A DNA stretch of 64,000 nt, taken from contig LS997565.1 in the NCBI GenBank assembly GCA_000469685.2, positions 38,307,519-38,371,518 on the forward strand, given 5' to 3'. The position numbers and the translations under genes are program-made. This DNA is from Haemonchus contortus. Taxonomy: Eukaryota > Nematoda > Chromadorea > Rhabditida > Trichostrongylidae. The notes beneath the pieces are model-generated. The model saw nothing but the letters and a program-made list of their open reading frames with translations. It had not been told where the DNA came from and made no database searches. Positions 10,776 to 23,083 of the stretch are shown here, in pieces. Position 1 is the stretch's first letter. Each line of letters opens with the position of its first letter.

Positions 10776-13700
10776 GTGATTATTCTTTCAACGTGTCATT
10801 ATTGATAAGCACATTCTTTGCTCTGGGGTTTTTCTCAATTTTTATTCACCAGTGAAAATTCTTTTTCTCGTTTATTCCTTTCTCATGTCCAGTACTATTA
10901 TAAGTACATCCTACTTTCTGAACATTTTCCCACGGAGTTGTTCACCTGGCTCGCTAGCCCTATTATTCTTGTTGTTTGACTGTGGCATTACTTTCGATGC
11001 CAATGTTATTAACCTGGAATCGACCCTTTACAAGCAATTCCCAATTTTACTATAGTTCCAGCCCCCGGAATTTGAAATCAGCAGTTTATGACTTTTGAAG
11101 CAGAATAAGTTGCATGGTCGTAGCCGCAGTCAGAAGGTCATGATATGTAAGCGATGTCGCACTTTTCTGCTGAGCCCGTCTCGAACCATATGCGATACTT
11201 CTACTGTTGTGAGTGGTTAACGAATCATCCCTCCACTGTACATGTACTGTACATATATCACTGACAAGGGACTATCACTTGCTTAATTTTTTGTAAAGTT
11301 CACTACTATCACTTCAGGACAAATGCTAATGCTGTGAATCTAGTAGTTTTCACACCATACATCGTCGTCAAAGGGAGGTATTGTATTTGCATGTGGCAGT
11401 ATCATACACACAGTTTTCGGGTTTGAACACCGGATCAATCTTCGTTTTGACCAACTGAGGCTTACATCCCTCCGGTGTTGGTCAAGTAGTTCCAGACTCA
11501 TCTGGGAAGATAAAAGCACTGAACTGTAAATATTGGCTTGATACCCCAAGTCATTGCATAGGATATATATCCATTCATTAAGCCCCTATGATTCTGAATG
11601 GAAGTTGTTTGCAGGAAAGCTCAAAAACTCATCCTTTTCCCTATTGGGCTATGCACGCATACAAACAGACACACAAAATTCCCGCTTAATATATAAAAGG
11701 ACACGCTTGTTTTTGTGTAATGAAGCCTTCAATCTTTCTGTAAACATATGCCTCGCATTTTCACTGTTGAATTCCAGTAAACATTATTAACACCTTCAGC
11801 AAAGGTCACTTCATCTAGCAGACGCTTCAGAGGTTTTCTGGTGTTTCCTAGCATGTATTCAGCTACAGTCGCATAACTTTTTCACAGTTTCGTTTTTCAC
11901 TTCACTATAAGCGGCATAACAATATCAAATGGTAGCCAACGTTTCTGAAATTCATGGAAACGAGAGTGGGCGTTTATCAAGCTTCACAGTACTACTTCCT
12001 GCTGCTCCAATCTTTCGATAAACAATCTCATACACAATATGTTGATATAAAACCTCAGAATAACACGCGATATTACTACAAAAACTCTTTTCATGCGAAA
12101 AACAGCCGTTACATCGGCATATGTACAGAACTTTCAGGACGGTTACTGTATCGCAAGTTGACAGGACGTTAAAATCTGTCTTGTGAAAAAAGCTACTGCT
12201 TGCATTGTATCGCAGCTCACTGCACAGTTGTTGCTGAACTTTGAATACATTCAGTCTTTCTTTATCGGTGAAAGGAATAACAATTTTATGACCTTCATGG
12301 ATAATTTCCGTGTAAAAATCAAAATCAGATGAGTTCAAAAAGGCACAAAATGAAGCTATCAATATTGTTGCTGAGTGGGGGTATGCATGATCGTTTACTT
12401 GAGCCTTTGATGAACACTTTCTATTCACTGCGATAGCATTTCCTAATTTAGAAAAAACTAGAAAGAGACCACAGAAGTTCGTGAATACCACAGGATAACA
12501 CTCTGATATGTTCGGATTATTGCCAGAAGGCTACTCTTCAGAAAATCAAAAGTTTCGAAGCTGTAAACCCCTACAAAATGTAAAAATCCGTCGCATTATT
12601 CATCAGACACTTCACCAATAACTGTCTCGCTCAAATAACGAAAATATTAGCATTGTTCTGACGTTTCTTTCCCATCTGTCCTATCTACAACATGTGCTGT
12701 ACAACATGTGCTGTCCTATCTTTCCTTGAACATGTGCTGTACATTTTTTTCCTATGCTCCAGAAGCAAAGCAAACTGGTAGCTCCGACTTCTCGATCTTT
12801 CCCAGCTTTTTCTCAGCTTTATATGCGCTACTGAAAATAACTTTGGGAGCTACGATCCTCAAAATCGATTCGTGTAAATGCCATAAGAACCTGTTCATAC
12901 TCCGTCAGAGAAAAAAAATATCAGAGATGCCGTCGCTCGAAATTTCGGAGCAGAGGTGGACCGGTGTCACCATGCGCTTTTGTAACGACCTTGGGACAGG
13001 GAAAGTTGATTGGATACTTCAAGACTTCAAACGAACACCGAAACAAGCCAACCCAAAGTTTTTCATGAGCGTCTGATCAAACCGGATGACACATGCTCTA
13101 CAGCTCTCACGAAGAATGTTAAGTGGACTACATCAACCATGGATAAGTATTAAGACAATCGATGTCATTCATCAACACCATTGTATCACGGCATGATTCG
13201 AGCTCTAAGAACTGAGCTTATAGTCTAGAAACTTTTGAAAAACCTTAAAAGCTTTAACTCTCACGAGATTCCGTCCTATCACCGAGTATAACTGATAGCC
13301 CTCTATATGTTTGAACAAAATTAATCTGAACCAGAAATTTCACATTAACTTTTCCACCCCTTAAAGTCCATGACCTAGTGTTCCTTTTTGACACGAAAAA
13401 CGCACCATCTAATGCAGAGAACTTCTATTAAAATGTTTGAGAAGCTTGCCTCTCTATAAGTGTTCCTCAGCATGAATCAGCAGTCTACGATTAGTGCGGT
13501 TGCTTGATCGTGCCTTCTTGGGATTGATGAGTTTATTCTATCCAACAAAACCTCTATTTTTTCAGAAAAAATGGTATATGACTGAAGCAAACTATACAGC
13601 AGGCCTTCTTGTATACTATGCTACATCTTTGTTCTGCTTGTTATCCTAATGATGTTATCGTGAAACAGGATGTTTCTCTTTCATAATGGTTGGTTATCAT

Positions 13701-14100
13701 TTCCATCACTTGTTTTCGTTCACTATATTTGTTACAGCCGAATAGATAATTGTATTATTCTGTGTAATTGAAAACGACGAGTTTTCACAAGAACCTATTC
13801 GCTCCGCATCAAGCCATTTCCTTGCCCACTTCTGGCTTTGAACTCTACTGCTTTTCTGAAGCTTTAAGTTGAGCGGACGAGATTCTATTTGAGTACGGTC
13901 AACTCTGTTGTCTCAAAAAGATTACTACAAGGAAATTTACATAACTTGGGGGTGGTCGTGGAGTTCAGCATGAAATTCCACCTCATTAGGCCTAACTACA
14001 CGGAAATGACTTGGATAAAATAATATTGGATATACTCCAGGAAAGAATCTACCGCACAGTTCCCGATCTTACTTTTTTGACAGACAAATTAAAACCCAAC
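10776..14100. other. Intergenic spacer, no gene seen
   Basis: Downstream flank of copy C, made of duplicated spacer (10870-12180 and 12290-14220) and a SINE (11390-11607). Frames of up to 179 codons occur (11952-12491 on the minus strand) but they fall in duplicated spacer whose partner does not keep the frame, and no domain is recognisable. Confidence 0.55.
11390..11607 (+). mobile_element. tRNA-derived SINE copy
   Basis: Contains a B-box-like cgggtttgaacaccgg, then accaactgaggc, atccctccgg, cagactcatctgggaagataaaagcactg and the gattctgaatggaagttg stretch, in the order of the full copy at 16196-16490. Confidence 0.65.
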
Positions 14101-14109
14101 TGAATTTTT

Positions 14110-14215
14110 TTTTCAGATCGTTTGATAATCTCATTATACTTATTCGTTGTTTCAATCAGAAGCAAATGTATTGAAGAAGAAGTTTTACACAACATTTGTT
14201 GCAACAGGTGAGATA
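14110..14215 (+). pseudogene. Orphan chemoreceptor exon 1, decayed
   Basis: tcattatacttattcgttg ... gttgcaacaggtgag still shows the TM1 stretch LYLFVV and the VATG|gtgag donor of the receptor family, but indels and a stop break the frame. No exons 2-6 follow. It corresponds to the exon-1 part of copy B at about 5945. Confidence 0.6.
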
Positions 14216-14260
14216 CTTAACCAAATTATTTTTTTGTTAATATACAGGACAGTCAACATA

Positions 14261-14356
14261 AGTAAAAGGATAAAGTTTTTGGCGTTAATCAATCCCGTCT
14301 GAGGGATGCGCCCCCGCACTCGACTTCCATTCAGAATCGTAGTGGCGTAATGAGTG
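14261..14356 (-). mobile_element. 5'-truncated SINE with 16-bp target duplication
   Basis: A 96-bp insert holding only the SINE 3' part (in reverse: gggattgattaacgcc then aaaaactttatccttttac) is flanked by the exact direct repeat CAGGACAGTCAACATA at 14245-14260 and 14357-14372. Long target duplications and 5' truncation indicate target-primed reverse transcription and fix the SINE 3' end. Confidence 0.8.
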
Positions 14357-14372
14357 CAGGACAGTCAACATA

Positions 14373-15279
14373 GAGAAAAGTAATCAGTTGAGTATTTCTT
14401 AGAAGAATTTTCGGCAAAGGCACAGGTAAGGTGTTCACCGAAAAAGCGAGAAATCAAGAGGGAAAGTTTGGACGTCGAATGATGTGGCATGCCAAACAAT
14501 CAAGAGAAAAAGGTTCGAAGTATCATCCCTCTTGTTCCAGTGCGCACACATCGTAGACCAAGAAGATGGGTAAAGTGTTTAGGCGTTGATCGATCTCGTC
14601 TTAGGGATGCACCCTCGCATTTCATTCAGAAATACCTTTTTTGACAAGAACTCCATAAGGATGCTGTTTTGGAACACTTCCATCAAACGGTGGAGTAACT
14701 GCTGTCAATTCACCTCGAACTGAGCGACGATTCTTCCTCGAAGTTGTACAAAACTTTATAAGTCAGCGGACTTCTTCACCATCGACTGCATGGTCATTTT
14801 TTAAAGCTCGGCATTTTTTAGGAAAAAACGTTCGAAGGCTTGTTCCCATCAACGTTTCATTGCTATCGCATTGAACCATAAAATCAGTTTATCTCATTAT
14901 TTTTTCTCGTAACTGCTCGTAATTGTATCTCCATACAAACTGCTTATACAAGCGAAGTGATTCTGTTTTTAGAAGTATTCACAGACCACGTCATACGCAA
15001 TACGTATTATGCACTACGTCCATGAATTGAGCTATGTTTTCGAGCCTGGAATGCAACCTAACTATAACAGTTTTCGTATAATTCTGCTGATACTCTGCTT
15101 TTACACACAATCCTGTTTCCTTGTCGAAAAAGTAGCTTAATAAGCATGCATAGGAATGTGGCGTCGTGAAGTTTCGCACAAAAAATGGGCTCAGTGGAAT
15201 TTCAATTCAAGCTGATTTTTTGTCCGTGGAATTTTAATCGAAGGTGCATTGACAAAACGTAAATCCTCAGGCTTTGATA
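14373..15279. other. Intergenic spacer, no gene seen
   Basis: No gene. A second short SINE tail piece (gatcgatctcgtcttagggatgcaccctcgcatt) lies at about 14588-14621. The rest has no recognisable feature. Confidence 0.5.
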
Positions 15280-15545
15280 GATGCCGTCTGAGGGATGCGC
15301 CCCTTATTCGGCTCAGCGTATAGAATGTGTATTCGGCCCATACATACAATGACTTGCGATGGCCAGCCGATGAACTTTATCCTCCTACTGCTTTTGTCCT
15401 CTTAGACGAGTCTGATACCAATTAACCGACCCCGAAGGGATGGAAGGTACGGTTGGCCTAGGCAGATATCAATGAGGGAATCGTACCCGTGTCCATACGT
15501 GTGTGATAGTGCACCGCTTGTTACTACACCTCCTTCACCCTTTAC
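15280..15545 (-). mobile_element. tRNA-derived SINE copy
   Basis: In reverse complement it runs from a tRNA-like head (gtagtaacaagcggtgcact) through a degenerate B box to the 3' part gggcgcatccctcagacgg. The middle blocks (ggccagccgatg, gacgagtctgataccaatta, ccgaagggatggaag) match the other copies. Confidence 0.75.
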
Positions 15546-15749
15546 CAAAGCTTATCATTAGCGAAAGTGATTGAATATTCAGCACAATACTGCGATTTTG
15601 AGATGTTTACTGTCATCACTAAAGACATGTGGAGTAAACAGTAAATGATTGTTTTTCTGCAAAGTATCAACTCTATGATGATCATTCTAGCAGACTTAAC
15701 GACTAACACACTTGAACGCATCTGAATCCTCGATAATTACTGCAGTAAA

Positions 15750-18700
15750 ATGGGACTCAGCGTATTCCCTATTGTTATGGAAATTCTGATAGCTCTATTG
15801 TATTCATTCGTTTTATGTATGATTATTCGATCTAAGGCTAAACTACTCAAGAATGCATTTTACGCGATATTCGTATCAACAGGTAATATAGCTGGATAAC
15901 TTATTTGTTTTTATTGAACTAAAAGTTACAGTGAAGTATTCAGGCTCAATACTATTGAAATAGACGCCGTATTGAGCCTCATCACAATTGAGCAACATTT
16001 GTGCATGCTGCATAAATGTCGCTAGCACTTAGAAAAAAAATCCGAAAAATGAAATACGATATAATAACAACGATAATCACTGTCACCTGCATCACTTGTC
16101 GTCTCTGTGATCATCGATTTCCTCGAGCGGGCGCTAGTAATGTCACCATTCTTCCCGGTCGTGAGTCAGAATAGTCCAGGGGATCATACTCACTCGAGAG
16201 GTGGTGTAATGGCAAGTGGCGCACTATAACACACGCACGGTCAGGGGTCGAATTCCGGATCGATGCCCGCCTAAGCCAACCAAGCCTTCCATCCCTCCGA
16301 GGTCGGTGGATTGGTACCAGACTCGTCTGGAAGGATAAAACCACTGACTTGTACATCGGCTGGCCACCGCAATTCATTGTATAGGCCACATACGCACTCA
16401 TTACGCCACTACGATTCTGAATGGAAGTCCAGTGCGGGGGCGCATCCCTCAGACGGGATTGATTAACGCCAAAGACTTTATCCTTTAACTTTATCCTTTT
16501 ACTATAGTCTCCAACTTCTCTATTGCTTTAACCTTGGCATTTATGATTGAAATATTTGTGTCGCACGAGGCTGTTAGGTGAAATAATTTATTTAATCAAC
16601 AGCCTGACTTTTCAACACAATCGTCTCCTTCAGAGGCCCAAATACAACCCGAGTTGATTTGCACAATATTCGAGAAGTGCGTCGATGTGACGTCAAACTC
16701 AAAACCCATAATTTGAAGCATGACCCACAAAGGTTCCACCGCTCAAGCGGACAAAATCATCTTTATCACAAGTATAAGGGTCACAACTTTTTGTTGTCCC
16801 CCTTATACTTGTGATAAGGAAGATCACGTCGTGGTGCTACTGAGTCAAGCCGCAGTGCGGTACAACATGGCACGGACAAAAACATTCCGTTTATAAATAC
16901 TGTTATAACTAGATCCAATAGGGTATAGACTTCTGACTACTCCACTCTTTCAGACAGAAGGAAAATCATGTGTTTCCGCAATTCACGCAGGGAAGTGCAA
17001 TATATTTGGATCAAAAAATAAAACTACACCCCATTCTGATGCATATGAAGAAAACAAAGCATTAGAACCAAAAAAGCAAAGAGTTATTGAGGCTACAAGT
17101 CTAAATTCATGAATTTTTTTCACCATTTCAAACTGTATCACTGTAATCTGTCCGTAAAGCTCATTATCTCATGCTGCCGACATTTCAGTAGCCGAGAGAA
17201 CATACAGAGAAAAGTCACACAAATTCGCTTCACTAGCATAAAGTCATGGCGCGGCGCTACCGCTTTCATTTCAGGTATTGCTGACATTGCATCGCTTTTC
17301 TCAGTTTCTTCAATCCGATTCATCCGTGAATTGCATCTTGATGAAGAGTCTAGACACATAGCTCTGCTGAGCTACATGACCATTTACACGTCGTTTATTG
17401 CCCATGTGATCGGAAACCTGCTGATCGCTGTGAACCGCTACTCTGCCCTTTGCCTCATGAGCAAGTATAATACGGTAGGGTTTTCTAGAGCCTCGTGGGA
17501 ATTTATGAGTGCAAAGTGAATGAATTTCTAATTACAAAGCTGCTTTGGAGATGAAGCTTGCTAACATCTCTAGTTTTGTATTGAATAAAAAGCGTTGAAT
17601 CGCACGAAAAAAGCAAAAAAATGTCATTTGTCTGATACGCTGCACCTATGTGTGAGTGGCGATTTTGAAGGGGCAAATGTTGAACACAAAAGTGAGCTAT
17701 TTTCAGTAGATAAGTTCTTGCTTTTACACAAGCTCCATGAGAGAGATTCTTCACTGTACAGATTTTAGACTAGTTCAGGCTAATTAATTTTTCTTTATAT
17801 TTGGAAAACATTTTTTAGCTGTTTTTCTAGATATGGACCAGGAAAAATACGTGGATAGCTGTGATTGTCCAGTACGTCATATCTTTTGCCGTCATTGCTC
17901 ATGTTGCTAGGGCACATATAGAATATTTTCACGGCCCAGATGGAACGGTAACAATCAAAGGCCTTCAAGAGAAAGACATCGATATGGTGGGTATGTCAAA
18001 AGTGTCCAAATGGTTCTTCGCACTGTGCGCAGAATCTGCAAATTTTGTGTGCTGCTTCGAATTCGGAGCGTCATTGTATTCTTCAAAGTGATGAAATAGG
18101 AAATGTCTATAATTTCAAGTATTGAGTATTAGTCAATCTTGTCAAATGGGATAGAAATACCTCAATAATATGAATCTAGCCGAGATCTATGTTAATAAAA
18201 TGACATATGACAACAAACACAGGCATTCTACTCTGAAGGGCTCACATATGAACTTAAGCTTCAGGGAGAGACTCAGCATCTCCCGCCTATGCAATGTGAG
18301 TGCAGTTCATGACGTCGAATTTACAGTCAACTGTGATTTTGAGGTATATCATCGTAGAAGAAAAGCAGAAGGGATAGTCGCGAATAGTGAAAAGGCGGGT
18401 AAGAAAACGCGAAGATTGGCGTAGTCAAAGAATTTTAATGCTTCTATAAACTAGTTAAATTAGCTGTTGGACGAGAATGTGGCGGCAGAACTTGTGTGGA
18501 AGCGTAATTCAGACCAGCTATCCAAACGTGTGTGTCATTGCGTACGGCACACTACAATAAGCTGCCCCTGCTGCAATGTTCTGTGATTGGTGCAACCTCT
18601 ACAGCCTCATGAAAACTTGGTGTATGCGTCGCCTCAGTCGGTTTTGGAGCCCCTATTACTTCCTGTCTATGCCATTTTTCGAACACCTAGTGCTATACTT

Positions 18701-21700
18701 AGAGGCCACAGGTTCGTCATAGATAGAGATTTTGAAGTTCATTCATACCCTCAACTGCGAAATTGATCATAGGCACTTGAATAACAAATATTGAAACATA
18801 TGTGAGAACCTAGCAATTGGGCTATGTCACGTGAGGGGGGTTTTATCACCAAGGTTGAGGTGTCCTTGATATCACATCTCGTCACGGCTCGATTTCCAGC
18901 CAGAGACTACTGTGACTCTGCCTACCAATGAATACTTACAATACTACTAACTACATACAATAAGTCGCACGGTTTCCAATCCTACAGACCATCTCTTTTG
19001 AACTTGAACTTTATTAACTTTTGTATCTAGAACGACAATTCGATCGCTGACCCAAACGAGCTATGGGAGGAGGCAAAAAGTTGGTCGGCTTTGAAGCTGC
19101 TGAGCTTCTCTATGGGGCGCTACCCTGCTTGATAGATTTGAATGGCCTGAATTAACAAAGCACTGCCCAATCAAAATGAATTAGACTTGCAAGTAAATAA
19201 TAGGTTGATGTATAATTATTGCGGATATAACCAACAAATTTTACTCAAAGAAACGATAAAAATACTGAACAAATTATGTTCAAAGAATTACTCCAAAACG
19301 TATCCACCATCTGGTACGTTGGGCACCTCTCCCATTTGCTAGACAGACGGTTTCCCTAATCGGAGAAGTTTCTGTTCCTAGAAGCGATTCACGCCCTTGA
19401 CATCGGCCATCAAGTCAATCACTTCGTCGTAAGTTCTGTTGAATTGCCAGAACGAACGGTTGACATAATAATCCAAATAAGTTAAATCGGCGAATATGAC
19501 GCATTTAGGAGCAGATTCCATTCCTTACTTGACTTTGGCTGACTGTTCCATCATCGAATGGTTCGTTGAAACTGCGAAATGACTGTGCGACCATCCAACC
19601 CTTCTCGAAACAGTAGAGCATTATGTGGCGAATGTGAAGATTACTTTTAGATGCATTTCTGTCAAGGAAATAGAAAGATTTTTTCTATAAACATTCAGAA
19701 TCCGATATTCAAATTGTGTCGAGAGAAAAGAAGCCGCGAAAAAGTCGTCACCCTTCAGAGAAGGCTTTTTTACAGGCATCAGAACTCCTTCACTATCTCT
19801 TGGAGAAGTATGAAATAGTCGAACTTGTGTTTAAAAAGTTTACAATGCTCTTCAAAAAAACTCAACATGAAAAAATTTTGAAATAACTCATCATGAACTA
19901 AGTTTCTGACTGATTTTTTGGACAGCCTTAGTAGTATCACCGGCGTAATCTCGCAAAGACCCAATCAAACGAGCTACGATTCCACTCCTGCGGACGATAG
20001 AAAGATAATCCGTGCGTGGCGCGAGAACGTACGCGAATATCATTCGATATACTGGCTGAAATATCGACAGCGGTGTTGACGCTACCATCTCGAAGTGCTA
20101 TCGACAGACTGCAAGACACTGTATTATATTGAAAGGAGCCCCATGAAAAAAAACCCGCTGGTGCTCCCAAAAGCCAGACGAACGTGGCGTCTATGAGCGC
20201 GACCAATAGCGCAACGTCAACTGAAGTGACGAGGCAAAGTTTGTATTATTCGGTAGTATGGGATTTCATCCGTAGTTCGACCTACTGACATAGCGGTTCT
20301 GAATCAATAAGGGTTCTTTCCAGTCTAGGTATTGGGCTCACCCCATTCCCACCATCACGGATAAACTTATCAACGTGGACATTTTGGAAAAAGGCATGCT
20401 ACTTTTCACTCATCGTGTGCACAGCAACTGCTCGCCTTTCGGCATGACAGCGGCCAGAAGCACAGCTCTAGAATGGTGCGCGAGTGGCTGACTAGTCGGA
20501 AAACTCGAATCCTCATCTGGCTCAGCCAGTCCTCAAACCCACACCTCACTGAACCCCGCGTCAAGACCTCAGGAGAAGACTAGCCACTACGAAAGCCTCA
20601 GGTACTGCTTAGAAGTTTGTTCGGTTAGAGGAAGCATTAGAAAATTTAACAGCACATGATTAACAAGTTAGTTGAATAAAAGCTCCGTGTGTTGGCGTCA
20701 GCAGCTTCGCTACGACATATTAGAGAGGTAATTATTACAGTTGGGTTCCCATTTCATATGATGTGGTTCAATTCAGGTGATTTTCTTGGACTGTTGGAGG
20801 CTCAGTTCACGATGATTTGGTGTAATCCAAATTAAGACGAAAAATGGAAGATAACATGGAAAATAAGGCGATGAAGGCGAAAAAACTGCGTAAATCAGTG
20901 TTTGCAAAGTGAGAAAAGGTTTCGAAAAATCGTTAAATAGGGGGCTGGACGAGAGTGAGATCAGAGAAATGAAGGAGAATGGGGCGTGTGGACGAGCTAT
21001 GCAATATGTATATGTCAGTGCGTACGTGTGGGTCGTGGTGCGAATAACTGACTGCGGTTTAACTCATAAGCAATCTGTATCGTGCCGACACTCTTCTGAC
21101 GTGACATCGATCGAGGGGCAGGAAGGCCGGGAACAGGGCTTTCTCTATGCCCTAACCGTCGAGTTTTTGGGCTGGGCGTGAGAGGGTCCTTCCTATTACC
21201 GTTGGGGGCCAGTGAGTATTCCTAGTAGAGAACTCGGTAATCATTTTTATCGTGAACCGTGCCTTAACGAGGCTGTATATTGTGGCTCCATCTCTGGTAA
21301 GGAAATCAGTTTTGAAGGGTTCCCACACAATATGAGGATGATGGTTTTACTTGTAGACTGCGAGGTTCACCTATATTGGAGTCTGCATGATCTATGCTGC
21401 CACAAGCCTCTCTTTGAATGTGAGACTGCTTATCGAATGGAAACGATTATCAGAAGTTGATGGTGGCCTTAAAAATAGTAACCATGACAAGGTAATTTTA
21501 GATTTATTCCAAACTTGTGTAAGAACACTGCAAACTTAGTGTTTTTCCTTCAATATTAGAGAAGCAGATCAACATATCTGAAAAAAATTGAACGAATCTA
21601 GGGTCTGCTGATTTACGCACTCCTAGTGTTTATCGGTTCGATGTTGATATGCTCACAACAATGCGTGAAGGTCATCGCTGTGCTTACAGACAACAGTTCC

Positions 21701-22629
21701 CTGAACATAAGTGTGACACTGCTAGTTAGTTTCTCTTCAAATTCAAGGAGTGATAATCAGATGAAAAGATCTGTCCTCGCGAGTATGGTGAGTTGTGAAC
21801 AAAACTTAGCCTGGGACGGGACTTAAACACGCACTTGTACTTTCTGGGCTGAAGAATCCGACTTGGTGAGACTTTCGAACCGCGAAACTGCGAAATAACA
21901 GCAGTTGATAGGAATTTATGTTCAAGCTCTTGTTTATAGCTACATTTTAACTCATTTCTTTCAAACTTTCAAAATTATAAGCGTACATATTCCATGACAA
22001 TTGAATCTGTCAGCTATATGCAAATCAGATTTTCCTTCAGACTAGCTCGAATTTTGAAGGAGCGTGTAACTACAGAATATAATTGAAAGCACTCGAAATC
22101 CATGATATGCCTGTCGTAAAAATTTCTTCTTTACGAACCCATAAGAAGCTATGTAGGGTAACTACATAATGCTTTGCACAACCCTGTTTTCTTGATTTCA
22201 CTTATTGACTTTCGACATTGATTTCCTTGGGTGGTCGACATGAAAAAAGCATCTTCTCCCATTTACAATCAGTGGAGCCCATCACTGCGATCTCACCTCC
22301 CAAGCCAAATGATTGCCACTCTAATCGCACCTCAAGAGATTTGTACCAACAAAAAGTTAAGACCATAACAACGGCAGTCAGTCAACTTATTAATTGCGCT
22401 TTGAAAATAACGCACGTAAAAAGTCAAGCATTGAGTTAATTCTATACAATTTCAGTACAACTGGATGAACGACTTCATTGTCACCATTCCTCCCATTTCT
22501 CTAATAATGCTTTCTTCGGACTTTCGCCACGAAATTGTCAACTTTTTTCGACGTGCGAAGCATCAAAACAGTGTAGCTATATTTGTTACCCAACGCAATT
22601 CTAGACGAACTGTTGTTGAAAGGCTCTGA
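15750..22629 (+). CDS. Srv-like 7TM chemoreceptor, copy D (complete)
   Basis: Predicted chemosensory receptor of 306 aa, the best preserved copy. Exons: 15750-15882, 17275-17474, 17831-17986, 21357-21491, 21602-21724, 22456-22629; every intron is GT-AG and every junction keeps frame. Landmarks: LLKNAFYAIFVSTG closing exon 1, GIADIASLF opening exon 2, AVNRYSALCLMSKYNT after TM3, the extracellular IEYFHGPDGTVTIKG after TM4, LLIEWKRL after TM5, LSSDFRHEIVNFF after TM7 and a basic tail. Intron 1 is 1.4 kb and holds repeat R2, a SINE and a hairpin. Intron 3 is 3.4 kb and holds a mariner derivative and a second repeat. The start has an acceptor-like tgcag 4 bases upstream. The ligand is unknown. 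Confidence 0.8.
16080..16195. repeat. Interspersed repeat R2
   Basis: Second copy of the block at 8085-8260 (tgatcatcgatttcctcgagcgggcgc), directly abutting the SINE that starts at 16196 in intron 1 of copy D. Confidence 0.55.
16196..16490 (+). mobile_element. tRNA-derived SINE, near full length (reference copy)
   Basis: Head: ggtgtaatggcaagtggcgc resembles an RNA polymerase III A box, and about 35 bases on ggggtcgaattcc resembles a B box (the 33.6-kb copy reads gggttcgaatccc, a perfect B box). The body has ccaaccaagccttccatccctcc, ggattggtaccagactcgtctgg, tgtacatcggctggcc and cgattctgaatggaag. The 3' part is gcgcatccctcagacggg then aaagactttatcc. No coding capacity. At least ten more copies or fragments are in the window. 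Confidence 0.8.
16764..16816. repeat. 17-bp perfect hairpin in intron 1 of copy D
   Basis: TATCACAAGTATAAGGG at 16764-16780 pairs exactly with 16800-16816, and acaac/gttgt inside the loop can extend the pairing. Probably the centre of a small inverted-repeat element. Confidence 0.7.
19199..19750 (-). mobile_element. mariner-derived deletion element in intron 3 of copy D
   Basis: The right-hand terminal repeat (taggttgatgtataattattgcgg, 19201 on) matches the copies at 49977 and 61050. The other end is worn (gccgcgaaaaagtcg). Read on the minus strand it has decayed C-terminal mariner transposase text, as in the 50-kb copy. Confidence 0.7.
20815..21284 (+). mobile_element. TTAA-ended element, degenerate copy in intron 3 of copy D
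   Basis: Shares ggctggacgag, gaatggggcgtgtggacgagcta and other blocks with the reverse copy at 6830-7098, and ends tcgtgaaccgtgccttaac like the elements at 43386-43908 and 54420-55198. The left end is not clear. Confidence 0.5.
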
Positions 22630-22979
22630 GCAGCAAAGTCGTAACATAATATGTTTTTTGTGTCCGTATTTGATATGATCCCTTAAAAAATGGAGAATGA
22701 TTCTTGCACGTGGTAGCTGTGTGGAAAGCTCCTTTTTGATTACAGTAATCGTTTCATAAATAATTCAGCCTTTGCTGTGAATACGAACATTGCACTCCGA
22801 AACACAGTATTATTCCAATATTATTAAGCCAGAAATTCTCTAACCGGACTGCGCATTCGGTTCAATGTTAGTGAGCCTATAGATTAGAGTCTGGACTTCG
22901 CAAACGTTGTCAATGTTCTGTGATCGCCTTACGACCGCCGTATTCCAACCCTCATGACGATCAACGAAAAAACGTTTGA

Positions 22980-23083
22980 ATTTTTTTATAGTCTTATTAT
23001 ACTTAGTCGTTGCACTCATGATTATTCATTCGGAAGCAAAGGAAATCAAGAATGCATTTTATGCAGTATTGGTTGCAAAATGT
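22980..23083 (+). pseudogene. Orphan chemoreceptor exon 1
   Basis: The open stretch reads FFIVLLYLVVALMIIHSEAK, then NAFYAVLVAK, clearly TM1 plus the conserved NAFY box of exon 1, but the start region is gone and the G of VATG is replaced (tgcaaaatgtgag instead of caacaggtgag). No later exons follow before copy E begins. Confidence 0.7.

Noticed and set aside
11952..12491. 179-codon minus-strand ORF as a gene
   Set aside because: Lies in duplicated spacer; the paralogous region at 7.6-7.95 and 3.6-3.9 kb does not keep the frame, and no domain is visible.
12708..13076. 122-codon plus-strand ORF (with a related frame at 4809-5009) as a gene
   Set aside because: The two paralogous spacer copies share the short text QANPKFFMS-like but stops and indels break both; no family recognised.
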